DNA of 64,000 nucleotides from NCBI GenBank assembly GCA_018713165.1, contig DVFR01000032.1, positions 1 to 64,000 of the forward strand, read 5' to 3'. Positions 31,469 to 41,281 of the stretch are shown here, piece by piece (within the stretch, counting starts at the first letter, position 1; every line of letters begins with the position of its first letter). The stretch is from Candidatus Coproplasma stercoravium. GTDB lineage: Bacteria; Bacillota; Clostridia; Christensenellales; Borkfalkiaceae. Both the position numbers and the translations under genes were made by a program. Under the pieces are notes generated by a model. The model worked only from the letters and a program-made list of their open reading frames with translations. It was not told the origin of the DNA and did no database searches.

Positions 31469-34360
31469 TCAATACCATTTTATCTCCACCCCGTCGTCGA
31501 ACGCGCCGCTCTTTAATTCGGCGCCTTCGGGCACTTTGGCATATATAAGCGACGAACAGCCGTAGAACGCGTCGTACCCCACATATTCAACTTCCGAAGG
31601 CAAAATAATTTGCGTGAGATACGTGCACCCGTTGAATGCCGAATCGCCGACTGTTTTCAGCGCGCAACCCTCTTCGAAGGTAACCGAAACAAGATACGGG
31701 CTTTCGTCACTGTCGTAGAAATAGAACATTGTCGCCGGAATACACGTTACGTTTTCGCCGACCACAAGCGTCATTCCGCCGCCGTCCATGCCTGCATACC
31801 CGAACGCATTATAAACAGATTCGATATATACCGCGTCGTATTCGATAGTTTCGAGCGCCCTGCAATGAGTGAAAGCCTCTTCGCCGATTTCGGTAACGCT
31901 TTCGGGTATGTTAACCGATTTGAGCGAGGTGCAGGCAAAGAATGCGCGCTCGCCGATAACTTCAATCTGTCCGCCGAGAACAACGGTTACGATATCTGCA
32001 TTGTTCCGGAAAGCGCCGTCCGAAATTTCGGTCACGGGAAGATTGAGATAATATGAGGGAATGATAAGTTCGTTTGAGGATATTCCCGCCTCAATTCCCG
32101 CAACTATATAATAACTGCCGTCCGCCGAAAGCTCGTAAATTATGCCCTCCGTCACCGAAAGCGCGGGGATAGTTTCGGTATATCCGCCGCCGCAGCGCGT
32201 ACAGGTATATATGACGTATCCGTCCTCGTCGGCGGTAGGCTCCTTCCTTTCGCTCTCCGCGAAGTCGTGACCGAGCGCAGGCTCGCCCTCTTCGGTGTAG
32301 CTATAGCCGCACACCGTGCAAACATAATCTGTATATCCCGCGTTTTCGCAAGTGGCTGAATGGTTGGTTGCGTCATATGTATGCTCCGATTTGGCGATGG
32401 ATTGTTCTTCGGTTTTACCGCACCCGTCGCGCAGACAGCTGCGCACTTCCAAACCCTCCTCTTCGCAGGTGGGTTCTTTTACGGTAATCCAATCGCCGTA
32501 ATCGTGCCCGAGCGCTTCTACCGGCGTATCTTCGTATTCGTCGCCGCACAGTTCGCATCTGTGCAGAGTATAGCCGTCGCTTTCACATGTGGGCGACACG
32601 ATAGTTGCCGCATATTCATGCTCCAATCGCGATATTGTGCGCTCTTCCGTCGCTCCGCAGCGCGTACATTCGCGCGACTCTATCCCTTCCTCCTCACAGC
32701 TCGGCTGCGAAATTGTTTCCCAACTGCCGAAATTATGCCCGAGCGGGTCGGTTTCATTCACTTCAAAATAGTCGCAAAACTCGCAGGTTATCTCAATAAG
32801 TCCGCCGTTTTCACAGTCTGCGGGATATAACACCGTCTCTGTGAGGGTATGCCCCGACGGAGCAGTATAGGAACCCTCCTCTATCTCTTCATAGTCGCAG
32901 CGCGAACAGATTATTTTAGTATATCCCGACGAGGAACAAGTGGGAAGCACCACCTCCTCGTGCAATTCATGCCCGAGCGGGTCGCTCTCTTCGCGGTAAC
33001 CGTTATGGCAGTTTTCACATTCATAATATGTATAACCGCCCGTCGTACAGGTCGCCGCAACCGACTCCGCCGCGCTGTAAACATGGTCGGCAGGGTCAGA
33101 AATTACTACGCTGTAACTGTCGCCGCAGCGGGTGCAGTTATAGTGCTCGGTTTCACCCTGCAAACAGGTGGCAGGCTCGTTCGTTACGGCATAGTCGTGC
33201 CCCAATGCTTCGATTTCGGTACGAAAACTGTCGCCGCAATAGCGGCAGGCATACTCCCCGTAGCCGGCTTCAGTACAGGTCGCCTTTAAAAAATCATTGA
33301 GTATATAGTCGTGTTCGAGCGGCTCGGAAACAGTTTCGCTGTAGCTGTACCCGCAGCTATCGCAGATGTAATTGTTTATCTCCCCGTGCCCGCAAGTGGC
33401 CTCTTCGGTATAAACGCTGTAACTGTGTCCCGTTGCAGGCAATTCGCCCAGCTCATACGCGTTGCACGCGCTGCAATAGCGTATTTTTTCGCCGTCTGAC
33501 GTACATGAAGGCTCGGTCACCGTTACCCACTCTCCGAAAGCATGACCAGTCGCCTCGGTTATGGTGCTCTCATCTATATAGGAACTGCCGCACGCCGTAC
33601 AGGTATACTCGGTATATCCGTCCGCGGTGCAGGTCGGCTCCGTAACCGTCGCAACATAGTCGTGCTCTTTTTTATCTATCGTCTCCCACTCGGTGTAGCT
33701 GCAGTTAACGCAGCCACGCACCTTTTCGCCCTCATGTTCGCAGGTTGAATCGGTGACAATTTCCCATTCGCCCAGCTCGTGCGGCAGAGTATCCGTATAC
33801 GACTGCTCGTCAATGTACCCCTCGCCGCAGGCGGAACAGATATATTCGGTATAGCCTTCCTCGCTGCACGTCGGCGAAACGGTATGCGCTTCGTAGCTAT
33901 GCCCCGCGGCAGGAACGGCAAGCTCTTCGGAAGTTACCTCGACCGCCGCGCCGCTGTCGGCAAAATACAAGCCGCAGTCCGCACAGTACCAGTATTCACC
34001 GACGCCGCTTTCGGTGCAGGTTGCGGGAACTTCGGCATAGTAAACAAGATTGTGCTCATGCTGTGAATCGTCGCCGCCCTGCGAGGGAATGTCGGAAGAA
34101 TCATCGTCAGAGCCTCCTTCATCTCCGCCATCCCCGTCGGAACCGCCGCCATCACCGCCCGTATCCGAATCGCCACTCTCGTCGCCGCTGCCGCCGTCGG
34201 GCTGTTCGCCTTCATCGGGCAATTCGTCATCGTCGTCCGGCGCAACGATGTCCGGGTCGTCAGTCGGCAGACTTTCGACGGCGGTGCATGCAGACAAAGA
34301 AAATGCCGACGCTGCAACAGCGACGGCTGTTAATAAAATGAGTATTGATTTTTTGCTCAT
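31469..34360 (-). CDS. Lipoprotein with ~16 tandem C-x-CxxC-x-H repeats and C-terminal BspA-type LRR domain
   Basis: Lipobox SLSAC; Asp/Gly/Ser-rich linker; ~38-40-aa repeats such as YVATVTEPTCTADGYTEYTCTACGSSYIDESTITEATGH; C-terminal LRR_5-like ISDGAFRNNADIVTVVLGGQIEVIGERAFFACTSLKSVNIPESVTEIGEEAF. Confidence 0.88.
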   Translation of the reverse strand: MSKKSILILLTAVAVAASAFSLSACTAVESLPTDDPDIVAPDDDDELPDEGEQPDGGSGDESGDSDTGGDGGGSDGDGGDEGGSDDDSSDIPSQGGDDSQHEHNLVYYAEVPATCTESGVGEYWYCADCGLYFADSGAAVEVTSEELAVPAAGHSYEAHTVSPTCSEEGYTEYICSACGEGYIDEQSYTDTLPHELGEWEIVTDSTCEHEGEKVRGCVNCSYTEWETIDKKEHDYVATVTEPTCTADGYTEYTCTACGSSYIDESTITEATGHAFGEWVTVTEPSCTSDGEKIRYCSACNAYELGELPATGHSYSVYTEEATCGHGEINNYICDSCGYSYSETVSEPLEHDYILNDFLKATCTEAGYGEYACRYCGDSFRTEIEALGHDYAVTNEPATCLQGETEHYNCTRCGDSYSVVISDPADHVYSAAESVAATCTTGGYTYYECENCHNGYREESDPLGHELHEEVVLPTCSSSGYTKIICSRCDYEEIEEGSYTAPSGHTLTETVLYPADCENGGLIEITCEFCDYFEVNETDPLGHNFGSWETISQPSCEEEGIESRECTRCGATEERTISRLEHEYAATIVSPTCESDGYTLHRCELCGDEYEDTPVEALGHDYGDWITVKEPTCEEEGLEVRSCLRDGCGKTEEQSIAKSEHTYDATNHSATCENAGYTDYVCTVCGYSYTEEGEPALGHDFAESERKEPTADEDGYVIYTCTRCGGGYTETIPALSVTEGIIYELSADGSYYIVAGIEAGISSNELIIPSYYLNLPVTEISDGAFRNNADIVTVVLGGQIEVIGERAFFACTSLKSVNIPESVTEIGEEAFTHCRALETIEYDAVYIESVYNAFGYAGMDGGGMTLVVGENVTCIPATMFYFYDSDESPYLVSVTFEEGCALKTVGDSAFNGCTYLTQIILPSEVEYVGYDAFYGCSSLIYAKVPEGAELKSGAFDDGVEIKWY

Positions 34361-34765
34361 GTTTGCACACTCCTTTGTAAAAAATTGCGCGTGCATGTGC
34401 CTATTCCCTGCGCCTGAATGCCTTTACACGCGCTTACCGCAACATTATATCAGTATAACTATAATAATTACAAGCAATTTTGAGGTCAAATTTCCAACAA
34501 AACCATATTTTTACTGTATGCACAAAAAATTTTTATTTAAAACAGAAGCTTAAACCCGGAACATTGCCATTGCAAAACACCGTTGTAAAATATTTAACTA
34601 CACCCGTTGCACCGGTTTTGAAATGTTATTTTACATAAAACTTAAACAATTACAAGTTTTATATTCAAAACAATGCCATTCTGCAATGTTTTAATTGCGT
34701 TTATACTAAATATAACTATGCTGAAGGGGCGGCTTTCCGCATGCACCGAGTCTTTACACCAAAAA

Positions 34766-34793
34766 AGCGGGCAGCAAAAGCCGCCCGCTTTTT
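34766..34793. terminator. Rho-independent terminator downstream of pgi
   Basis: agcgggc-agcaaaagcc-gcccgct flanked by A6 and T5. Confidence 0.85.
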
Positions 34794-34815
34794 ATCTGAC
34801 ATAATTTATATACAA

Positions 34816-36255
34816 TCAAACGATGTACTTCGAATCGAGTTCGGGAGCCGAGTCGATTTCGGCCTTCTTTGCCTCGTAGCCCTTTTTGCCGAGGAGGGCG
34901 AACGTTGCTTTTTTGCCGTTCTCCACGCCGGGCTGGTTGAAGGTATTTATGTTGAGCATTGCGCCCGCATACGCCGTCTGGAGTTCGAGCAGGAACATGA
35001 GCTGACCCATTGTAAACGCGTTTACTTCGGGTACGTGAATGGTATAGTTCATTCTGCCCGCGCGCATGAGCGCATACGCCGTTGCCTTGTTTTCGGCCTG
35101 AATGAGCTCCTGCATGGTGTGCCCGCCGAGGAAGCCGACGTCGGGAATATCTTCACAGCCGTGAGGTATGGGCATTTCGCAGGCGTATTTGCCGACGGAG
35201 ATAAAGGTTATAACCTTATCGTAGGGCCCCTCGATATACAGCTGAACCTGCGAGTGCTGGTCGGTAACGCCGAGGCTCTTTACGGGAGTGGTGCCGGCGT
35301 TTACCACATTGCCCTCATAGTCCTCCTGCTTGCCGATGCTTTCAGCCCAAAGCTGGCAGTACCAGTCGGAAAGAAGGCGAAGATTGTCGCAATAAGGCAT
35401 CATAACGTGTATATTTTTGCCATGCTTCATGGTTATGTACATGAGCGCCGCGCACGCAAGAGCGGGGTTGGAAGAAATGCTGGGCTTGTTGCAGATGCTG
35501 TCCATAAATGCAGCGCCTGCAAGCATACCCTTTATATCTATGCCGAGAACGGCTGCGGGAAGGAGTCCCACGGGACAGAGCTCTGAGAACCTGCCGCCCA
35601 CACCGTCGGGAAGGACGTATTTTTTTATCTTTCCGCCGAAAGACTGGTCAATCTTTATGAGGTTGCCGCGGCTTGCGTCGGTCGTGAATATCATATTGCG
35701 CGACAAATCTACGCCCGCCTTGGTTAAAATATCGGAGATGATGAGATACTGGGTCATCGTCTCGGAAGTGGCGCCCGACTTTGAAATTACGTTGAAGCAT
35801 GTCTTTTCGGGCTCTATGACGTCGAGAAGCGCCTTCATGCGCACGGGGTCAACGTTGTCCTCCACATAGAACTTGGGAGCGCCGCCGCGCGCCTTGGAAT
35901 TGAGTTCGTTGTGATGAAGATGGCAGAGCGCGTTGAACACCATCGAAGGGCCGAGAGCGCTGCCGCCGATGCCGAGAACGACGAAATACTTGAAGTTTTT
36001 GCGCACTTCCTTTGCCGTGGCGATTATGTCGGCAACGATTTCGTTCTGGTTGTAGGGAAGTTCCGTCCAGCCCATAAAGAGCTCGTCCCTGCCGCGGTTT
36101 TCGGCGACGTACTTAAACGCCTCCTCCGCCTTTCCCTTCAACGCCCTCAGCTCGGAATCCTTGATTCCCCTTTCGCCGAGGAACTTCGACATCATATTGT
36201 TATAATCTACGGTGACGCGCATGGATTTGCGCCATTCCTTTGTTTTGTAACCCAT
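34816..36255 (-). CDS. pgi: Glucose-6-phosphate isomerase
   Basis: VVLGIGGSALGPSMVFNAL; NVISKSGATSETM; VGGRFSELCPVGLLPAAVLG; GGAGG-type SD upstream. Confidence 0.95.
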   Translation of the reverse strand: MGYKTKEWRKSMRVTVDYNNMMSKFLGERGIKDSELRALKGKAEEAFKYVAENRGRDELFMGWTELPYNQNEIVADIIATAKEVRKNFKYFVVLGIGGSALGPSMVFNALCHLHHNELNSKARGGAPKFYVEDNVDPVRMKALLDVIEPEKTCFNVISKSGATSETMTQYLIISDILTKAGVDLSRNMIFTTDASRGNLIKIDQSFGGKIKKYVLPDGVGGRFSELCPVGLLPAAVLGIDIKGMLAGAAFMDSICNKPSISSNPALACAALMYITMKHGKNIHVMMPYCDNLRLLSDWYCQLWAESIGKQEDYEGNVVNAGTTPVKSLGVTDQHSQVQLYIEGPYDKVITFISVGKYACEMPIPHGCEDIPDVGFLGGHTMQELIQAENKATAYALMRAGRMNYTIHVPEVNAFTMGQLMFLLELQTAYAGAMLNINTFNQPGVENGKKATFALLGKKGYEAKKAEIDSAPELDSKYIV

Positions 36256-36434
36256 ACATTTCCTCCGAATTATTTTAAAGCGGCGCGCCGCGCCGTCCTT
36301 TTTATATTATAAGGCAATTTGACGGCATAGTCAATAGCCAAATTGAATTTTAAGAGCTGTTTTTTGTAAAAAAATACGCATTTATTATCTTTTGCCGCCC
36401 TTTCGGCGCGCGCATGCATATGAAAACGACAGGA

Positions 36435-36469
36435 AGCGCCCGCGCGCAAAAGTTTTGCGCGCGGGCGCT
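36435..36469. terminator. Rho-independent terminator
   Basis: agcgcccgcgcgcaaaagttttgcgcgcgggcgct. Confidence 0.85.
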
Positions 36470-36478
36470 TATTGTCTA

Positions 36479-38324
36479 TTAACCGACAACCATTCCGTTT
36501 TCGTTATAGTATATTGTGACGGTGTAATTGCCTATCGCAAAGCCGTTACCGTCGTATGCAACAACTGAAAACGTGGTAACAATTTTGCCGTCATCCACTC
36601 TCAGGAAATTATAGCTGGTATCGGCGTTAGTGCGCGCGTCGAAATAGTATACGCCGTTATCTATCGTTCCGGCTTTATCGGCATTTTCCGTAGTCGTACA
36701 AACGGTACGGTTTTCGGTATCTCCCGTCCCCACCACCTGCATGACCTTTGAAACGAACGTGTAAATTTCATTACCAACCGCAAGAGAAGCCTTTTCCAAC
36801 GTTACGGTATCCATGTTCCTGTCGTAATTAGGCAAAACACCGCCTGAAACAGGCTTATAATCATACCGTACATTATGAATAATCTCGATTGAAGCAACGT
36901 CGGCGCTGATTTCGGACTGCAAAACCAGCTTCCCGTTTTCAATTTTAAAAGTATCGGCATTTAAAACAGGTTTCTGATACTCTGTACTAACCGTGCCGAT
37001 ATCCGAATTGTTGTCCGTAAGTTTTATAATGGAGCTGTTTTCGCTACCGTCGGAAGTAGCAAGCACGACCTTCGCACCACTGTACGTCGTGCCTGTTATC
37101 TCGGGCGTTCCGCTGGAAAGAATATAGACTGACTTGTCCGCACTGTACTGTTTTAAGCTGCCGTTCATAGTCGAATTGATAATTTTTGTATCATCGCTCC
37201 ATGTGCCCTGCCCGACAAAGCCGGAAACATTCGAACCATTGGCACCCATGACGGTGCCGCTCATCGTACAGCCGTCTATAACAATGCCCTGGCCGTTGCC
37301 GACAAAACCGCCCGTCGCCATCTGTGAAGTGCCCGAGGAAATAACCGTATCTTCATTAACGGTGCAATTTTTAAATTCAATCTGCCCGCCACCGGTATAA
37401 TACAAAAAGGCGCCGCCATACGTGCTGCAATTTTCCGCCGTAACGCCGTTTACGACAACTTTATCGGTAGCAGCATTGCTATACACGCCGTATCCGAGTA
37501 AAGAATAAGAAACGGAGCAGCCGCTGAACGTAACATTTTCAATCGTGTTGTTCAACCCGTAATAATCTGATATACCGAGCGCGCTGTAACCCTCCGCGCC
37601 GGATATTTTATGTCCGCCGCCGTCGAGGTGAATATTTGCGGCATAAACGGCCTCATCGTAAGAAGAGGGCAACGCAACGCCGCTCAAATCTATATCTTCG
37701 GCCAGTTGTATATAGGTCACTGAAGTTTCGCTGCCAAACATGCCGTTCTCCTGCTGCTCTGTCTGCATTTTTTGCAGGAGAACGTTGAAGCCCGCCGCAG
37801 ACGAGACGGTATATGGCGACTCTGCGCTGCCCGAACCTATGCTCGTATTGTTTTTGTTGAGAAATATAAAATCATCGACGTTGCCGTCGTTATAGGTCAC
37901 CCCGCTCAGCTCTTCGGGATAAACGACAGATTTTTCAGCGGTATCTACAAGCACTATCTTGTTTTGGCTCTTCATCCACGCAAATTCACGACCCGAACCG
38001 AGGGGAATGAGTCCCTCGCCGTTATAGCCCGACGAACTGAGTATGGCGTACACCTCGCCAATATCCTCCGGCGCGCCATCCACCGAATCAGCGGCAAGGG
38101 CGGTATTCATGTTTCTGACCGCCTGAATGTCGTTACTCTCGTTTGCCCTTTCGGTGATATTGGCAACGTAGGAATGAGAACCGCCGCAAGCACCGCAATT
38201 ACCGCTATTACGATTACAAGTTCCATAATCGTAAAGCCGCGTTTTACCGCCGATTTCAGCGAGTTATGATGAGAACGTACCCCCCCCCCACTGCTACCGG
38301 CATTCTAAATTTTTTAAGCAGCAT
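36479..38324 (-). pseudogene. Type IV prepilin-like N-terminus fused (out of frame) to a beta-helix-like extracellular domain; two frame interruptions
   Basis: SD AAGGAGGG (38333-38340), ATG at 38324 (MLLKKFRMPVAVGGG), G10 tract 38280-38289, then KRGFTIMELVIVIAVIAVLAAVLIPT in another frame, then ANITERANESNDIQAVRNMNTALAAD... in the frame of ORF 36479..38110. Confidence 0.75.
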
Positions 38325-38558
38325 TTAAAATGCCCTCCTTGGAAAATATTTGCTTTATGTTACGGCGCAATATCGCCGTTAAAGCCATTTAAATAAAACA
38401 CAAAAATATGTATTTTTATTATAACATAAAAATCACGGAAAGCAAGACCATTTATAAAAAATTTTATGTATTATTTAAAATATAATAATCATAAAACCCC
38501 GCACTCCATGCGGCGGTTGTCTGCAAAACGGCATTAAAAAATCGTGCTTTTCAAACAC

Positions 38559-38588
38559 TTTACAAAACATATGTTTGTATGGTATAAT
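38559..38588 (+). promoter_or_regulatory. Sigma-A-type promoter of the helicase gene
   Basis: TTTACA (38559-38564), 18-nt spacer, TATAAT (38583-38588). Confidence 0.65.
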
Positions 38589-38594
38589 AAAGGC

Positions 38595-39806
38595 ATGCTT
38601 GCAGAACTCACCGCCGACCAGGCCTCGGCAGACAAGTTTATAGCCGACTGGTATTTCAGATCCACGCGGCAGGTGTTCGTTTTATCGGGACTTGCAGGCA
38701 CGGGAAAAACCACCCTTTTGAGGCACACCGTGTGCGACACGCTGAAACTCGTGCCGGACGAGAGCGCGGCGTTCGTCACGCCCACGGGAAAGGCGGCGAC
38801 GGTACTCATAAGGCAGGGCATACCCGCAACCACCCTCCACCGCCTGATATACCAGGCGATGACCGAGGAACGCGAAACCGAGATAAACGGCAAGCTCGTC
38901 ACCGTTGAAAAACTGGTTTTCCGCCGCAGGGAGAATATCGACAAGGCGATAAAGCTGATTGTTCTGGACGAATTTTCGATGGTATCCGACGAGGTGCTGT
39001 CCGACATTATGCGCTTCGGCGTTAAAATGCTGGTATGCGGCGACAACGCGCAGCTCCCGCCCGTTGAGGGAATGAACAGCTTTTTGGCTTCGCCCGACTG
39101 CTGCCTTAAAACGATAGTGCGCCAGCAGGAGGGAAACCCCATAATACAGCTGGCGCGCGACGCCATGGAGGGCAGATATATCCCGTACGGAAACTACGGC
39201 AACAGGGCGTTCGTTTTAAATGCGCGAAGGCTTAAACCCGAGTACCGCAAGAGGCACTTTTTAAAGGCTGAACAGATAATTTGCGGCATAAACAAGACGA
39301 GGGCGAAGATAAACGACGAAGTACGCGCATACCTCGGCTTTGAAGGACTGCCCAGAAGCGGCGAAAAGCTGATTTGCACGCAGAACAACTGGGAACAGTT
39401 CATCGACGGGGAAATGCGGTACAACATGGTGAACGGCATAATAGGCTTCGTGCGGGACGTGAAATACTACGGAGAGAGCATGGGCTTTATGACCTTCCGC
39501 GCCGACTTTTTAGACGAGGACTGCCCCGACGTCGTGCCGTTCGATTCGGGGATATTCGAAAACGGAATGTACCGCTACCGCCACGGCGACTACTTTGAAA
39601 AGTTCGACGAGGAGGGCAACGCGACGGGCGCGTTTACTTTGAACAGGTTCGAATACGGCTACTGCATATCCTGCCACAAGGCGCAGGGCTCGGAGTTCGA
39701 AAGCGCGATAGTTTTCGACGAGAGCTATGCCTTTAAAGAGGACGCAAACCGCTGGCTGTACACTGCAATAACCCGCGCGAAGAACAAGCTTATAATTTTA
39801 AGATAA
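38595..39806 (+). CDS. Dda/RecD-like superfamily 1B DNA helicase
   Basis: FVLSGLAGTGKTTLLRH; VTPTGKAATVL; LIVLDEFSMVSDEV; VCGDNAQLPPV; GYCISCHKAQGSEFESAIVF; start reassigned to MLAELTADQ. Confidence 0.88.
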   Translation: MLAELTADQASADKFIADWYFRSTRQVFVLSGLAGTGKTTLLRHTVCDTLKLVPDESAAFVTPTGKAATVLIRQGIPATTLHRLIYQAMTEERETEINGKLVTVEKLVFRRRENIDKAIKLIVLDEFSMVSDEVLSDIMRFGVKMLVCGDNAQLPPVEGMNSFLASPDCCLKTIVRQQEGNPIIQLARDAMEGRYIPYGNYGNRAFVLNARRLKPEYRKRHFLKAEQIICGINKTRAKINDEVRAYLGFEGLPRSGEKLICTQNNWEQFIDGEMRYNMVNGIIGFVRDVKYYGESMGFMTFRADFLDEDCPDVVPFDSGIFENGMYRYRHGDYFEKFDEEGNATGAFTLNRFEYGYCISCHKAQGSEFESAIVFDESYAFKEDANRWLYTAITRAKNKLIILR

Positions 39807-39817
39807 AAGTCAAAAAA

Positions 39818-39853
39818 GGCCGCGGCGCGTTACATTTTAACGCGCCGCGGCCT
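39818..39853. terminator. Bidirectional terminator between convergent genes
   Basis: ggccgcggcgcgtt-acatttt-aacgcgccgcggcc. Confidence 0.88.
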
Positions 39854-39881
39854 TCAATATAAGAAATTTCAAGTTAAAAGA

Positions 39882-39897
39882 GCGGCATATATGCCGC
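39882..39897. repeat. GCGGCATATATGCCGC palindrome
   Basis: Perfect 16-bp palindrome; identical copy at 63854-63869. Confidence 0.9.
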
Positions 39898-39934
39898 AAT
39901 CAATTAAAAAATTTGCGCCATGCAGCAAAAAAAT

Positions 39935-40420
39935 TTAATGCCGCGAATCGTAGCCGAGCATGTCGGAATGGGCGGATAAAACATAGTTTAAAAAGCCCTC
40001 GCAGCCGTCGCGGATATCTGAATAAGCCTTTTCAAAATCGCGGGTGTACCACGGGTCGGCGACGTCGCGCGGGTGCGAGGTGAACGAACACAGTTTGAAT
40101 ACCTTTTCGCTGCACTGCCCGCCGGTGAGGCGGAGAACGTCGAACAGGTTGCCCGAGTCCATAACCAGCACATAGTCGGCGTTCAGCACTTCCTTTTTGG
40201 TGAGCTGGCGGGATACGTGCCTGCCCTCTATGCCGTGTGTGCGGAGGGTACGCGCCGCGGGAGGATATATGCCATTGCCCTCCTCCTCGTCGGACGTCCC
40301 GCGCGAAGTTATATCGAACGAGAGCGAAAGACTGCGCTCATCCACCATCTTTTTAAACACAAACTCCGCCATGGGCGAACGGCAGATATTGCCGAGGCAT
40401 ACGAAGATTACCGAAATCAT
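39935..40420 (-). CDS. Low molecular weight protein tyrosine phosphatase
   Basis: ISVIFVCLGNICRSPMAE; ADPWYTRDFEKAY; start reassigned. Confidence 0.93.
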   Translation of the reverse strand: MISVIFVCLGNICRSPMAEFVFKKMVDERSLSLSFDITSRGTSDEEEGNGIYPPAARTLRTHGIEGRHVSRQLTKKEVLNADYVLVMDSGNLFDVLRLTGGQCSEKVFKLCSFTSHPRDVADPWYTRDFEKAYSDIRDGCEGFLNYVLSAHSDMLGYDSRH

Positions 40421-40427
40421 CTTTCCC

Positions 40428-41012
40428 TCAGTCGGTATTTTTGAGTTCGCGCCATGACTCGTCGGAAGGCTCGTAATTTTCGAGATAGTCCAAAAGCTCG
40501 TCGGCGTCGGTAAAGTATTTATACATACGCAGGCAGGGTTCGGCGAGGAACTTCTTTTCGGCCATCTCGCGCATGAACGATTCAAGCGTATCGAAATACC
40601 CGTTTATATTGAACATGGCGAGCGCTTTTTTGTGCCTGCCGAGCTGTTTTAAGGTGATGACCTCGTAAAACTCTTCGAGCGTGCCTATGCCGCCGGGCGC
40701 TATTATGAACGCGTCGCAGTCGTCCTCCATGAGCGTTTTGCGTTCCGCCATGGTTTTGGTGTAGGTGAGCTTGTCGCATTCTGAATAAATGCGCTCCACG
40801 CGCTCTTCGCGGAAGAATTCGGGAATTACGCCGTGGATGTATCCGCCGCCGCGCTTCGTACCGCGCGCCGCCGCGCCCATTACGCCCGTTGCGCCCGCAC
40901 CGAACACCAGCGAATGCCCGCGCCTTGCCATCTTTTCGGCAAGCTCCTCCACCTTTTTCACATAGATTTCGTCAATCGTCGCGCTCGACGCGCCGAAAAT
41001 ACATATCTTCAT
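40428..41012 (-). CDS. LOG family (TIGR00730) Rossmann-fold protein
   Basis: LVFGAGATGVMGAAARGTKRGGGYIHGVIP; MAERKTLMEDDCDAFIIAPGGIGTLEEFYEV. Confidence 0.92.
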   Translation of the reverse strand: MKICIFGASSATIDEIYVKKVEELAEKMARRGHSLVFGAGATGVMGAAARGTKRGGGYIHGVIPEFFREERVERIYSECDKLTYTKTMAERKTLMEDDCDAFIIAPGGIGTLEEFYEVITLKQLGRHKKALAMFNINGYFDTLESFMREMAEKKFLAEPCLRMYKYFTDADELLDYLENYEPSDESWRELKNTD

Positions 41013-41228
41013 CGTCATTTTCCTATAACTTAAGTTTAAGCCGCGCGCCCGTTTTTATGCGGCGGCAAACAGCAGCATTAAAACAAAGGCACGGAGCCGC
41101 TCTATTATTATATTAAAAACGCGGCAAATTGTCAACCGCCGCATTTTGAACACGGCGTGAAAGATTGCGTGCGTTTTACAGCCCGACCGCCGCATATATG
41201 CAACCTTTTGGTTTTATCCGTTAAAAAA

Positions 41229-41263
41229 AGCGGCGGCGCGCCGATTTTCAGCGCGCCGTCGCT
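41229..41263. terminator. Rho-independent terminator
   Basis: agcggcggcgcgc ... gcgcgccgtcgct flanked by A7. Confidence 0.8.
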
Positions 41264-41281
41264 TAACTATAACGCTCTTTA

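Noticed and set aside
31469-34360. CRISPR array
   Set aside because: Periodicity here is protein-level (degenerate ~117-nt coding repeats inside one ORF); no DNA-level direct repeats with unique spacers were seen anywhere in the window.
34741-35586. 281-aa plus-strand ORF
   Set aside because: Antisense to pgi; no motifs.
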